Source: Oscillospiraceae bacterium
GTDB lineage: Bacteria; Bacillota; Clostridia; Oscillospirales; Oscillospiraceae
Assembly: GCA_902768805.1 (NCBI GenBank)
Contig: CACXMX010000009.1
Location: 1 to 61,508 of the forward strand
Direction: 5' to 3'
DNA: 61,508 nucleotides
The position numbers were made by a program, and so were the translations under genes. The notes below the pieces were generated by a model, which was not told where the DNA came from, did no database searches, and was given only the letters and a program-made list of their open reading frames with translations. Below, in pieces: positions 10,295 to 18,094 of the stretch. The first letter of the stretch is position 1; each line of letters starts with the position of its first letter.

Positions 10295-10335
10295 TTTCCC
10301 GGCGGCACCGGCCGCCGGGAAAACTTTTGCTTTAC
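10295..10335 (+). terminator. Terminator of ahcY
   Basis: TTTCCCGGCGGC (10295-10306) pairs with GCCGCCGGGAAA (10311-10322) around a four-base loop, followed by an interrupted T-rich stretch (ACTTTTGCTTTAC). Confidence 0.75.
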
Positions 10336-10359
10336 TTTTCAAAACCGCTTTGCTATAAT
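10331..10359 (+). promoter_or_regulatory. Promoter of the tRNA-Arg gene
   Basis: TTTACT (10331-10336), 17-bp spacer, perfect TATAAT (10354-10359), 29 bases before the mature tRNA. A small stem, TGTCC-GCG-GGACA, lies in the 5' leader. Confidence 0.75.
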
Positions 10360-10388
10360 AATCAAGCTGTCCGCGGGACAGTTTCTAA

Positions 10389-10465
10389 GCGCCGGTAGCT
10401 CAGCTGGATAGAGTGTTGGCCTCCGGAGCCAAAGGTCGTGGGTTCGAATCCCGTCCGGCGTACCA
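10389..10465 (+). tRNA. tRNA-Arg (anticodon CCG)
   Basis: A full cloverleaf can be drawn. The acceptor stem is GCGCCGG/CCGGCGT with a G-U first pair. The D arm is in AGCTCAGCTGGATAGAG. The anticodon stem TTGGC/GCCAA encloses CTCCGGA, giving anticodon CCG. The T loop is TTCGAAT on a GTGGG/CCCGT stem. The 3' CCA is encoded (10463-10465). CCG reads the CGG arginine codon, fitting a high-GC genome. Confidence 0.95.
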
Positions 10466-10504
10466 CAACAGCCCCCGCCCGAAAGGGTGGGGGCTGTTGT
10501 GGTA
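10461..10504 (+). repeat. 20-bp hairpin with GAAA loop that begins inside the tRNA 3' end
   Basis: Bases 10461-10480 pair with 10485-10504 over 20 bp with a single G-U pair, closed by the GNRA loop GAAA. The left arm begins with TACCA, the last five bases of the tRNA, so the end of the mature tRNA is part of the stem in the precursor. No T tract follows. It may act as a terminator, a processing signal or a 3'-end guard. Confidence 0.8.
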
Positions 10505-10520
10505 CATGCCGAAACAGGAA

Positions 10521-10615
10521 GGGATTCGAACGGCGCGGGAGTGAATGGAGTGCCGGGGGCACTCCAGAGCCGCGCCGAGGCCCGCCCGCAGGCGGGGGAT
10601 CCCGTCCGGCGTACC
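10521..10615 (+). repeat. Structured element built from tRNA-Arg 3'-end sequence
   Basis: Bases 10521-10531 (GGGATTCGAAC) are the reverse complement of the tRNA T arm (10442-10452). Bases 10599-10615 repeat 17 bases of the tRNA's 3' end (10448-10464). Between them are nested hairpins: GGCGCGG (10532-10538) with CCGCGCC (10570-10576), GGAGTGCC (10547-10554) with GGCACTCC (10558-10565), and a short CCCGCC/GGCGGG stem. GGGAT and ATCCC can close the whole. Confidence 0.75.
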
Positions 10616-10665
10616 GCATCAGCCTTGCAGAGCTCGAGACCAAGCGGTGAATAAGAGCATGATCT

Positions 10666-10840
10666 GTTTTTGAGGCAGCTTCGCCGCCTCAAAAACACCA
10701 TAAGGCGAGCAAGGTGAGCCCTCGCGCCGACCAAACTCGGCGGCTCCGGCGCGCCGCCGAGTGCGATTGCGCGAGTACTCTCGATTGAGAGCCCGGCGAA
10801 GCGGATCTCAATCGAAGCGTGTCGACTTTGTCGACACGCT
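10666..10840. repeat. Four successive perfect or near-perfect hairpins
   Basis: Stem pairs are 10666-10676 with 10686-10696 (GTTTTTGAGGC arm), 10735-10743 with 10754-10762 (ACTCGGCGG arm), 10781-10790 with 10806-10815 (TCGATTGAGA arm) and 10816-10826 with 10830-10840 (AGCGTGTCGAC arm). No coding frame with a ribosome site is seen. The layout is like an array of extragenic palindromes. Confidence 0.7.
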
Positions 10841-10874
10841 CAGCAACCCCCGCCCGAAAGGGCGGGGGCTGTTG
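10841..10874 (-). terminator. Second GAAA-loop hairpin, likely 3' end of the PIG-L operon
   Basis: CCCCCGCCC (10847-10855) pairs with GGGCGGGGG (10860-10868) around GAAA. Flanking bases extend the stem with one mismatch. Core and loop match the hairpin at 10461-10504. On the minus strand it starts directly after the PIG-L stop codon. No T tract follows. Confidence 0.55.
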
Positions 10875-12101
10875 TTATCCGCGCCAGTCTTCCGGCACGA
10901 TGTGCTCCATCAGGTCGTTTCTGTTCTCGTCGGGGCCGACAAGACTCCGGAAGAGCCCGAAGCTCCTGCTGTCGTAGCTTGTTCCCGCTCCGTAGACCTT
11001 GTATCCGAGAGATTTCTGAGATTTGTGGCAGGCAAAGGCCTTTTTGGCGATTTGAAAGGCGGTCTTTCCGCCAAAGGCCTCCAGCGGGATGCTGTAATCC
11101 AGAACGGTACGTTCCGATTTCGGACCGTACAGGTGCAGATAGAGCTTCGGCGTGTCCCAGGTCCCGTAACTTTCGGCGCTTGACGGATCGAAGGAAGCAT
11201 CCGCCGCGAGCTCTACAGCCTTCTGCAGACACAGAGCGTTCTGTATATGGACCTGGTTGTGATATTCCCCGTTGACATCGTGGCCGACGATCACAAGAGG
11301 CTTGCAGCGGCGGATCTCGCGTACCTGTGCGAGCAGAAATCGGGACTCATAGGTATCGGCGGCCTCTTTTCGGCTTTTTATGAACAGATCCTTCGCGTTG
11401 TTCACGACGGGATACCGCCGCACGCCGGCCGTCCACAGCCCGTTGAGAAGCTCGTGATTGCGGACTCTCTGGGTTTTCTGATGGTTGATCATGTACATGA
11501 CCTGAACATCCAGACCCAATTCACCCGCATAATAGGGGAGGATACCGCCGAAATAGATGAACTCGTCGTCCGAGTGGGTCGGAATGACCAGAATATCCGC
11601 TCTATCGGTCGGCGGATCCCATACCTGTACATTTGCCGGAGGTGTGCCGGGGGAGTAAGCGCTGATCTCGTTGATGCGGATCGGGGCGGCCTTGGACAGA
11701 GAGATCTTCACGGTTTCCGCCGGCTGCGGCAGGGTCACGAACTCGTGACGGAAGCCCATAGTCCCGCAGAGAACCGTCTCTCCGCCGGCTGTCAGCGTCC
11801 ATTCCAGGGGCTCGGCGTCCCAAAGAATATACAGGCTTCCGATCGGCTCCGAGGCTTTAAGGGTGATCACGGCGCCGGCGGGAACGGGGACGCTGGTGCC
11901 CTGCTTCCCGTCGTGCAGCCCCTTGGTATTTCCGGAAAGACCGCTGAGAGTGAACTTCAGACGCTTCGCGGCGGGGACGTCCTGCTCCTCCGCGGACGCC
12001 CGGACGCAGGGGAACAGCGCAAAGCAGAGCAGCAGGCAGAGCAGCCTCCTGAATATCTGCAGTCCCGGCCGCTTTTTTGCGGCAGTCGTGACGCCGCTCA
12101 T
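10875..12101 (-). CDS. Secreted PIG-L family deacetylase
   Basis: Predicted zinc-dependent N-deacetylase of the PIG-L/LmbE fold, acting on an N-acetyl sugar outside the cytoplasm. A signal peptide (IFRRLLCLLLCFALF, then RASAEE) leads. About 120 residues of beta-rich, carbohydrate-binding-like sequence follow. Then comes the catalytic domain with PTHSDDEFIYFGG (H near residue 176, a variant of the usual HPDDE) and GHDVNGEYHNQVH. I choose the ATG at 12101, whose ATGA overlaps the hslO stop, over one 15 bases upstream. Its place as last gene of a ribosome operon with coupled translation is unexpected. Substrate unknown. Confidence 0.85.
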   Translation of the reverse strand: MSGVTTAAKKRPGLQIFRRLLCLLLCFALFPCVRASAEEQDVPAAKRLKFTLSGLSGNTKGLHDGKQGTSVPVPAGAVITLKASEPIGSLYILWDAEPLEWTLTAGGETVLCGTMGFRHEFVTLPQPAETVKISLSKAAPIRINEISAYSPGTPPANVQVWDPPTDRADILVIPTHSDDEFIYFGGILPYYAGELGLDVQVMYMINHQKTQRVRNHELLNGLWTAGVRRYPVVNNAKDLFIKSRKEAADTYESRFLLAQVREIRRCKPLVIVGHDVNGEYHNQVHIQNALCLQKAVELAADASFDPSSAESYGTWDTPKLYLHLYGPKSERTVLDYSIPLEAFGGKTAFQIAKKAFACHKSQKSLGYKVYGAGTSYDSRSFGLFRSLVGPDENRNDLMEHIVPEDWRG

Positions 12102-12973
12102 TCCGAAGCGCTCCACGCGGCGACCTCCTCGGGCGGGAACGTATATACCGCATCGCAGAACTGACAGCGGACTTCTATTTCCTTCCCGTCGGCGCGCAGT
12201 TCTTCCAGGTCCTCGCGGGAGAGGCTCCGAACCGCCTCAATGACCCGCTCGCGGGAGCACTTGCATTCGTAAGCCACGTCCGCCCGCTCGGTGATATGAG
12301 GCTCCAGGCCTTTGAGCACCTGTTCCACCACGGCTTCCGGACCGTCCTCGTCCAGGATCGTGGTCAGCTGATCCATCAGAAAAATATTCTCTTCCAGGGC
12401 GGCGGTCACCTCATCCGGAGCGAAGGGCATCAGCTGCACGATAAAGCCGCCTGCAGCCTTCACGCTCAGGTCGGTGTCCACAAGAACGCCCAGACCGCAG
12501 GCGCTGCCGAGCTGGTCGCTCTCGGTGAGATAAGCCGCGAGATCTTCGGCGATCTCTCCGCTGACGAGGGCCGTGGAGCCGATGTACGGCTCCCGCAGAC
12601 CGAGATCCCGACTGACGGTCAGCGTGCCCTCGGTGCCCACAGCGCCGCTGACATCCAGCTTTCCGTCCCGCTCGCGCACGGGAAGATCTGTCGACGGCTC
12701 CTGAACATAACCGCGCACATTGCCCGAACTGTCGGATACGGCGACAATGCTCCCGATAGGTCCGTTCCCGCGGATGCGCAGCGTCAGCGTCGCCTCATCC
12801 TCCTTGAGCATTTCGCCCAAAAGGGAAGCGCCGCATAGCGTGCGGCCCAGCGCCGCCGTGCCCACCGGACGGAGAGAATGGATGACGCGGGCGCGCTCCA
12901 CGATGTCCCGCGCGGTGATCACGGATATTTTTGCGGTGCCGTCTTTCGTGACGGCTCGAATGATCTGTCCCAT
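12098..12973 (-). CDS. hslO: Hsp33 redox-regulated chaperone
   Basis: Holdase chaperone switched on by oxidation of a four-cysteine zinc centre. The 291-residue protein has the Hsp33 core (GRTLCGASLLGEMLKEDEATLTLRI, shown in part) and the C-terminal redox centre CKCS...CQFC. All four cysteines are present. The start ATG (MGQIIRAVTKDG) is about 50 bases after rsmA. The gene overlaps the downstream PIG-L gene by 4 bp. Confidence 0.96.
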   Translation of the reverse strand: MGQIIRAVTKDGTAKISVITARDIVERARVIHSLRPVGTAALGRTLCGASLLGEMLKEDEATLTLRIRGNGPIGSIVAVSDSSGNVRGYVQEPSTDLPVRERDGKLDVSGAVGTEGTLTVSRDLGLREPYIGSTALVSGEIAEDLAAYLTESDQLGSACGLGVLVDTDLSVKAAGGFIVQLMPFAPDEVTAALEENIFLMDQLTTILDEDGPEAVVEQVLKGLEPHITERADVAYECKCSRERVIEAVRSLSREDLEELRADGKEIEVRCQFCDAVYTFPPEEVAAWSASE

Positions 12974-13023
12974 ATATAACCTCTTTGTGTCGGACGGGAT
13001 GCGATGCCCGCCCGGAACTTATT

Positions 13024-13887
13024 TCAGCCAGCGTTTGGCGTATACAGAATGTCTGACAGAGCGGCGAACTGTTCCGCGGAGAGCGCCTCGCCGCGGACGG
13101 TGGGGGAGAGCCCCATCTCCGCGAGAGCCTTTTCCACATCGGCGCGCGCCACTTCCCGCATACCGGCCGATACCGCGTTGACCAGCGTCTTGCGCCGCTG
13201 ATTGAACGCCGCGCGGACGACGGCGAAGAAAAAATCCTCGTCCCGCACCCGGACCGGAGGAGAGGAGCGCCGGCACAGGCGGATCACCGTGCTGGTCACC
13301 TTAGGACGGGGCATGAAGCAGTCTGGCGGGACGTCGAACAGCTTTTCCGCTTCCGCGTACCACTGCACAAGCAGCGTGAAGGCGCCGTACTCGGCGGTGC
13401 CCGGCCGGGCGCAAAGCCTGGCGGCGACTTCCTTTTGCACCATGACCGTGACGCTCTCGAAGCATCCCGCTTTCAGAAAGGCGGTCAGCAGGGGAGAGGT
13501 CACATTGTAAGGGAGATTGGCGCAGACTCTCACGGGCCTGCCTCCGAAGTACTCGCCGCACAGCGAGCGGAGATCGGCCTTCACGGCGTCGGCGAATACC
13601 ACCGAGACATTCGGATGCTCCGAGAGCGTCTCGGAGAGAACTCCGCGGAGCCGCTCGTCGAGCTCCAGCGCGAGCACGCGCTCCGCTTTTTCGGCCAGCT
13701 CGACGGTGAGACAGCCTACGCCCGGCCCCACCTCCAGCACTCCGTCTCCCGGGGCGATGAGGGCCTCCTCGGCAATGCGCCGGGGCACCCACGCCGCGGT
13801 AAGAAAATTCTGGCCGAGGCTTTTGGAAAAGCGGAATCCGTGCCGTTCCAGCAGAGCCGTGACTTCTTTGTTATTCGTAAGATCCAT
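13024..13887 (-). CDS. rsmA: 16S rRNA dimethyladenosine transferase
   Basis: KsgA/RsmA dimethylates two adjacent adenosines in the 3'-terminal hairpin of 16S rRNA during 30S maturation. SAM-binding motifs LGQNFL, VLEVGPGVGCLTVELAE and VCANLPYNVTSPLL are present. Length is 287 residues. The start ATG at 13887 overlaps the trmD stop as TGATG. A GTG three bases earlier is also possible. It belongs to the minus-strand ribosome operon. Confidence 0.95.
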   Translation of the reverse strand: MDLTNNKEVTALLERHGFRFSKSLGQNFLTAAWVPRRIAEEALIAPGDGVLEVGPGVGCLTVELAEKAERVLALELDERLRGVLSETLSEHPNVSVVFADAVKADLRSLCGEYFGGRPVRVCANLPYNVTSPLLTAFLKAGCFESVTVMVQKEVAARLCARPGTAEYGAFTLLVQWYAEAEKLFDVPPDCFMPRPKVTSTVIRLCRRSSPPVRVRDEDFFFAVVRAAFNQRRKTLVNAVSAGMREVARADVEKALAEMGLSPTVRGEALSAEQFAALSDILYTPNAG

Positions 13888-15167
13888 CACTTCAGTATCT
13901 TTTCAAAAGCCTGACGCCTGGGATCGTGTCCCTCGCCGACGCTGTAGAGCACATTGCCGCGGAATTGATATCCGCAGCGGCTCAGCAGCTTTTTCATGGC
14001 TCCGTTGCGGCGGTGAGTATCCACGCGTACAGAGGCGATGCCCATGGCGCGGGCCAGCTCCTCCGCCGCGAGGATCAGCCGGTCGGACATGCCCGTGCCG
14101 CGATACTCCGCGCCCACGCAGCTCCGGTGGATCACCGCATAGGGCCCGTCGGAGCGCCACTTTCCGTCGGTGAGCGTGTCGTAGGCTTTTTCCGGTCTCG
14201 CGGAAAGACAGAAATAACCTGCCGTTCGTCCGCCGTACATCATTACGAAGCCTTCGCCGCGCTCTATATCGCCGCGGACCGTGTCGGCGTTGGGATAGCC
14301 GTTCTGCCACTGGTCCACGCGGTGCTTTTTCAGATAGTTCGACGACTGACGGAACAAAAGCTCCACATCGGGGATGTCCGCCTCCGTCACGGCGCGGCAC
14401 TCCACCGGCTCGGTGAGCTTCATTCGGGAGCGTTCCTTCATCAGCTCCGTGAGAAGAGTCTCATCCTCTTCGGAGAGAGAGCGCCGTTCCCACAGATCGG
14501 GCCGCTTTTCCATCGTGCGCTCAAGCATGCGCTTGCGGCGCCAGCGGCGGATCTCGGCGTCGTTGCCGCCGCGCAGGACCTCGGGCACGGCGCGGCCTTC
14601 CCAGACATCCGGCCGGGTATACTGCGGGTACTCGAGAAGACCCTCCCAGTGGCTTTCTCCGGTGAAGCACTCCTCATCGGAGAGAACGCCCGGAACAAGG
14701 CGGCACACAGCGTCGGTGACCGCCATGGCGGCGAGCTCGCCGCCCGTGAGAACAAAGTCGCCCAGGGATATTTCCTCGTCGACGCACTCCTCGATAAACC
14801 GCTCGTCCACGCCCTCGTAATGGCCGCACACCAGCACCAGATGGTCGTAATCCGCGGCCAGCCGCCGGGCGGCCGCCTGGTCGAAGGTACGCCCCTGAGG
14901 CGTGAGATAGATCACGCGGCGAGCGCGCTCTCCCGCGTCGGCGCACACGGCGTCCAGGCAGCTCTTGAGCGGCTGCGCCATCATCACGCAGCCCCAGCCG
15001 CCGCCGTAGGGATAGTCGTCCACCTGCTGCTGCCGGTTCTCGGTATAGTCCCGGATCTGGACGCAGCGGATATCCAGGATCCCCTTTTTCTCGGCACGGC
15101 CGAGGATGCTGATCTTCAGCGAGGCGGCGACCGCCTCGGGGAACAGAGTCATGATATCGATGCGCAT
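13887..15167 (-). CDS. trmD: TrmD tRNA (guanine37-N1)-methyltransferase fused to a GNAT acetyltransferase
   Basis: Residues 1-245 are a complete TrmD, which methylates G37 next to the anticodon: MRIDIMTLFPE at the start, YGGGWGCVM, VCGHYEGVDER and LTGGELAAM of the SAM-binding knot. The frame continues without a stop into residues 249-426, a GNAT domain with the acetyl-CoA loop region CVGAEYRGTGMSDRLI. A Met at 249 (ATG at 14423) has AAGGA ten bases before it, so the GNAT part might also be made separately. The gene lies between rimM and rsmA. The acetylation target is unknown. Confidence 0.93.
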   Translation of the reverse strand: MRIDIMTLFPEAVAASLKISILGRAEKKGILDIRCVQIRDYTENRQQQVDDYPYGGGWGCVMMAQPLKSCLDAVCADAGERARRVIYLTPQGRTFDQAAARRLAADYDHLVLVCGHYEGVDERFIEECVDEEISLGDFVLTGGELAAMAVTDAVCRLVPGVLSDEECFTGESHWEGLLEYPQYTRPDVWEGRAVPEVLRGGNDAEIRRWRRKRMLERTMEKRPDLWERRSLSEEDETLLTELMKERSRMKLTEPVECRAVTEADIPDVELLFRQSSNYLKKHRVDQWQNGYPNADTVRGDIERGEGFVMMYGGRTAGYFCLSARPEKAYDTLTDGKWRSDGPYAVIHRSCVGAEYRGTGMSDRLILAAEELARAMGIASVRVDTHRRNGAMKKLLSRCGYQFRGNVLYSVGEGHDPRRQAFEKILK

Positions 15168-15170
15168 GGG

Positions 15171-15659
15171 TCACATTCCTTCGATCATATGCACGCGGAT
15201 CACGCCCTCGTCGGCGTTCACGTCCAGAATGAATTCGCTTCTGTTGGGGATCGTGTGCTCGCCGTCTTCCCCCTCGACCACGTAGACCTGGCCGGCGGGG
15301 AGCTCCAGAACATCGGTGAGCCTGCCGACGGCGCGGCCGGTCTCATCGAGCACCTCCGAACCGAGAATATCCGCGATGAAAAACCGTCCTTCGGGCAGTT
15401 TCGCGTCGGCACGGGCGAACGTCACCACTTTGTTTTTCAGCGCCATGGCGGCGTTCAGGTCCTCCACGCCCTCGAAAAGAACGATCAGCATGTCTTTGTG
15501 GACACGCGAGGAGATCACCCGCCTCGGCGCCTTGTCGATATAGAGTGTGCGGAACGGGAGGAGAAACTCCGCGCTGTCGCACCAGGGCATGATTTTGACT
15601 TCACCCTTCACGCCGAAGGTGTTCACGATCTGTCCCGCTTCCAGAAATGCCTGCTTCAT
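15171..15659 (-). CDS. rimM: Ribosome maturation factor RimM
   Basis: Assists 30S subunit maturation by binding ribosomal protein S19. The 162 residues show the N-terminal RimM barrel (GQIVNTFGVKGEVKI) and the PRC-type C-terminal barrel (FFIADILGSEVLDETG, VYVVEGEDGEHTIPN). The start ATG follows GGGAGATC. trmD starts three bases after its stop. Confidence 0.95.
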   Translation of the reverse strand: MKQAFLEAGQIVNTFGVKGEVKIMPWCDSAEFLLPFRTLYIDKAPRRVISSRVHKDMLIVLFEGVEDLNAAMALKNKVVTFARADAKLPEGRFFIADILGSEVLDETGRAVGRLTDVLELPAGQVYVVEGEDGEHTIPNRSEFILDVNADEGVIRVHMIEGM

Positions 15660-15680
15660 ATGATCTCCCGCATAATACGA

Positions 15681-15702
15681 AGGGGCGTGAACTCACGCCC
15701 CT
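15681..15702 (-). other. Intercistronic hairpin between rimM and khpA
   Basis: AGGGGCGTG (15681-15689) pairs with CACGCCCCT (15694-15702). It lies between khpA, which is upstream in transcription, and rimM. No T tract follows, so it is more likely an RNA processing or stability element, or a partial attenuator, than a full terminator. Confidence 0.5.
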
Positions 15703-15713
15703 GTCTGTCGGAA

Positions 15714-15944
15714 TCAGTCGAGTATTTCGACCGATACCCGTTTGCCCTCCCGCTGGGCTACCGCCTTCATCAGAGTGCGGATCTCCTTGACGACCCGGCC
15801 CTGACGGCCGATGACCTTGCCCATATCACCCGCGGCGACCCGCACTTCAAAAATCGTTTCGCCGCCGGATTCCCGCTCGGTCACAGAGACCTCGTCGGAC
15901 TTCTCCACCAGGTTCTGTACGATGTAGGTCAACAGTTCCTTCAT
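15714..15944 (-). CDS. khpA: KH-domain RNA-binding protein KhpA
   Basis: Small (76-residue) KH protein (YlqC family) that with KhpB/Jag binds RNAs and influences cell elongation and division in Gram-positives. The KH loop GKVIGRQGRVVKEIRTLMKA contains GRQG as the GxxG motif. Its position between rpsP and rimM is the standard Firmicutes order. Confidence 0.94.
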   Translation of the reverse strand: MKELLTYIVQNLVEKSDEVSVTERESGGETIFEVRVAAGDMGKVIGRQGRVVKEIRTLMKAVAQREGKRVSVEILD

Positions 15945-15972
15945 TGTATCAGGTGCCTCGCTCGACCGGGGC

Positions 15973-16209
15973 TTACGCCTCGGCCTTCTTGAGCAGACCG
16001 CGCACCGTATCGGTGGGCTGAGCGCCGTTGGCGATCCAGTATTTGGCGCGCTCCATGTCGATCTTCACGGGGGCCTCGGTGTTCAGGGGGTCGTAGGTGC
16101 CGATCTCTTCGATGAAACGGCCGTCGCGGGGGAAGTGGCTGTCGGCAACGACAACGCGGTAGTAGGGGGCTTTCTTGGCGCCCATGCGGCGCAGACGGAT
16201 CTTGACCAT
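15973..16209 (-). CDS. rpsP: 30S ribosomal protein S16
   Basis: Structural protein of the small subunit. [20 protein letters not shown] is diagnostic and the 78-residue length is normal. The start is the ATG at 16209, eight bases after GGAGG (plus 16218-16222), not an in-frame TTG at 16224. It follows ffh in the operon. Confidence 0.97.
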   Translation of the reverse strand: MVKIRLRRMGAKKAPYYRVVVADSHFPRDGRFIEEIGTYDPLNTEAPVKIDMERAKYWIANGAQPTDTVRGLLKKAEA

Positions 16210-16304
16210 GATTTTTTCCTCCAATAAATAAAGAAATATGTATTTTTATTGCTTTGGCAACAATAAACGAATGACGGGATCCATGCCGTACAGAGCCGCG
16301 CGGT

Positions 16305-17642
16305 TCAGAATCCGAAGGGAAATCCGCCGCGGCGCAGGCGCTTGCCTTTCTTGCCGGAGAACTGCTTGGCCATCGTCTGCATCATCTCATACTGCTTGAG
16401 CAGACGGTTGACGTCCACCACGGCGAGTCCGGCGCCGGCGGCTATGCGGCGCTTGCGGCTGGCGTTGAGAATGGAAGGATTCTCCCGCTCCTGAGGAGTC
16501 ATGGAGAGGATAATGGCCTCGGTGTGCGCCATGGCCTTTTCATCCACCTTCGCGCCCTGCAGGGCTTTGGCGTCCAGCCCCGGGATCATCCCGGCAATGT
16601 CCTCGAGCGAGCCCATATCCTTCACGGAGTTGAGTTGCTCCAGGTAGTCGGTGAGAGTGAAGCGGTTCTTTTTCAGCTTTTCCGCCAGAGCCAGGGCTTT
16701 CTTCTCATCCACGGCCGCTTCGGCCTTTTCGATGAGCGTGAGCATATCGCCCATGCCCAGGATACGGCCGGCCATGCGGTCGGGATGAAAAACCTCTATA
16801 GCGTCCAGCTTCTCGCCGGTGCCGGCGAACTTGATGGGCTTGCCGGTAACGGCGCGCACCGAAAGCGCCGCGCCTCCGCGAGCGTCGCCGTCCAGCTTGG
16901 TGAGCATCACGCCCGTAACGCCCAGCTGTTCGTCGAAAGCGGCGGCGGCGTTCACCGCGTCCTGGCCGGTCATGGCGTCCACCACCAGCAGGATCTCCGC
17001 GGGATCGGTGGCCGCTTTGATGTTTTTGAGTTCATCCATCAGAGCCTCGTCTATGTGCAGACGGCCGGCGGTATCCAAAAATACCAGATCGTTTCCGTGG
17101 CGTCTGGCATGATCGAGAGCGTGCCGGGCGATCTCCACGGGATCTCCCTGACCCTCCTGAAAGACGGGGAGGTCCAGCTTTGCGCCAACAGTGACCAGCT
17201 GATCGATGGCGGCGGGACGGTAGACGTCGCAGGCGACCAGAAGGGGGCGCTTGTTCTGCGTCCTGCGCATCAGCGCGGCCAGCTTTGCTCCGTTGGTGGT
17301 TTTGCCCGCGCCCTGCAGGCCTACCAGCATGACCACGCTCGGGGATTTCGATGAGATATTCAGCCGCTGATTCTCGCCGCCCATAAGCGAGCACAGCTCT
17401 TCGTTGACGATCTTGATGACCATCTGGGCGGGGGAGAGAGCTTCGAGGACCTCCGCCCCCGTTGCCCGCGCGCTGACCGTCTTGATAAAATCCTTGACGA
17501 CTTTATAGCTGACATCCGCCTCCAGCAGGGCCAGACGCACCTCGCGCATGGCGTCCTTGACATCCTGCTCGGAGAGCCGACCTTTGCCGCGGAGATTTTT
17601 GAATACGTTATTGAGTTTGTCGGACAGATTCTCAAATGCCAT
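16305..17642 (-). CDS. ffh: Signal recognition particle protein Ffh
   Basis: GTPase that binds signal sequences on the ribosome and delivers them to FtsY at the membrane, with 4.5S RNA. The 445 residues contain the N domain ([20 protein letters not shown]), G1 [25 protein letters not shown], and a methionine-rich M domain ending in [12 protein letters not shown]. The ATG at 17642 gives the family start and overlaps ylxM by 11 bp. Confidence 0.97.
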   Translation of the reverse strand: MAFENLSDKLNNVFKNLRGKGRLSEQDVKDAMREVRLALLEADVSYKVVKDFIKTVSARATGAEVLEALSPAQMVIKIVNEELCSLMGGENQRLNISSKSPSVVMLVGLQGAGKTTNGAKLAALMRRTQNKRPLLVACDVYRPAAIDQLVTVGAKLDLPVFQEGQGDPVEIARHALDHARRHGNDLVFLDTAGRLHIDEALMDELKNIKAATDPAEILLVVDAMTGQDAVNAAAAFDEQLGVTGVMLTKLDGDARGGAALSVRAVTGKPIKFAGTGEKLDAIEVFHPDRMAGRILGMGDMLTLIEKAEAAVDEKKALALAEKLKKNRFTLTDYLEQLNSVKDMGSLEDIAGMIPGLDAKALQGAKVDEKAMAHTEAIILSMTPQERENPSILNASRKRRIAAGAGLAVVDVNRLLKQYEMMQTMAKQFSGKKGKRLRRGGFPFGF

Positions 17643-17985
17643 GTCGCAGCTCCTGCAGTTCCAGCCGGATGTCCTCGGCCAGCGCCTTGTCCTCACCGGA
17701 AAGACGGGCCGAAAGCTCCTCCAGCTTGCTCTCCATACGCTCGGCGATCCGCCGCTGATCGGCAAAGCGCCTCACCAGTCCGGTCCGGCTTTCAAACCGG
17801 CGCAGCCCGGCCTCGGCCCGGCGAATGATATCCCAGACGCCCTGCCGTGAGATCCCCTCGCTCTCGGCGATCTCGGACAGGGAGAGGTCTTCGTTGTAAT
17901 GGAGATCGAAGTACTCTCTCTGCTTATCGGTCAGAAGTTCGCCGTAGAAATCGAACAGCATGGTGCGGTAGTACGCTTCGTCCAT
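17632..17985 (-). CDS. ylxM: YlxM family sigma-like HTH protein
   Basis: UPF0122 protein of 117 residues, usually next to ffh and thought to modulate the SRP pathway. It has a helix-turn-helix like sigma region 4 ([25 protein letters not shown]) and a basic C-terminal helix. The start ATG follows AGGAGG. First gene of the minus-strand translation operon. Confidence 0.93.
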   Translation of the reverse strand: MDEAYYRTMLFDFYGELLTDKQREYFDLHYNEDLSLSEIAESEGISRQGVWDIIRRAEAGLRRFESRTGLVRRFADQRRIAERMESKLEELSARLSGEDKALAEDIRLELQELRHGI

Positions 17986-18028
17986 TTCCGGCGCCTCCTG
18001 TCAAGTATTATCCCTTGTAAGCTATCGC

Positions 18029-18057
18029 ATTATAGGACAAAGGATCCCGCCTGTCAA
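18029..18057 (-). promoter_or_regulatory. Consensus promoter of the ylxM-ffh operon, inside a terminator stem
   Basis: On the minus strand: TTGACA (plus 18052-18057), 17-bp spacer, TATAAT (plus 18029-18034), both perfect. The -35 box is the 3' arm of the hairpin at 18042-18083. Confidence 0.85.
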
Positions 18058-18083
18058 GCATAAATCTTTGACAGGTGGGATCC
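18042..18083 (-). terminator. Hairpin ending the EFR1 gene
   Basis: GGATCCCGCCTGTCAA (18042-18057) pairs with TTGACAGGTGGGATCC (18068-18083) with one G-U-type mismatch, then TTTG on the minus strand. It lies 12 bases after the EFR1 stop codon and contains the -35 box of the next operon. Confidence 0.65.
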
Positions 18084-18094
18084 GAAAAGATCTC

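Noticed and set aside
10434..10650. Short proteins spanning the tRNA-Arg and hairpin region
   Set aside because: Open frames there run through the tRNA and inverted repeats, with no ribosome site; they are a by-product of GC-rich repeats.
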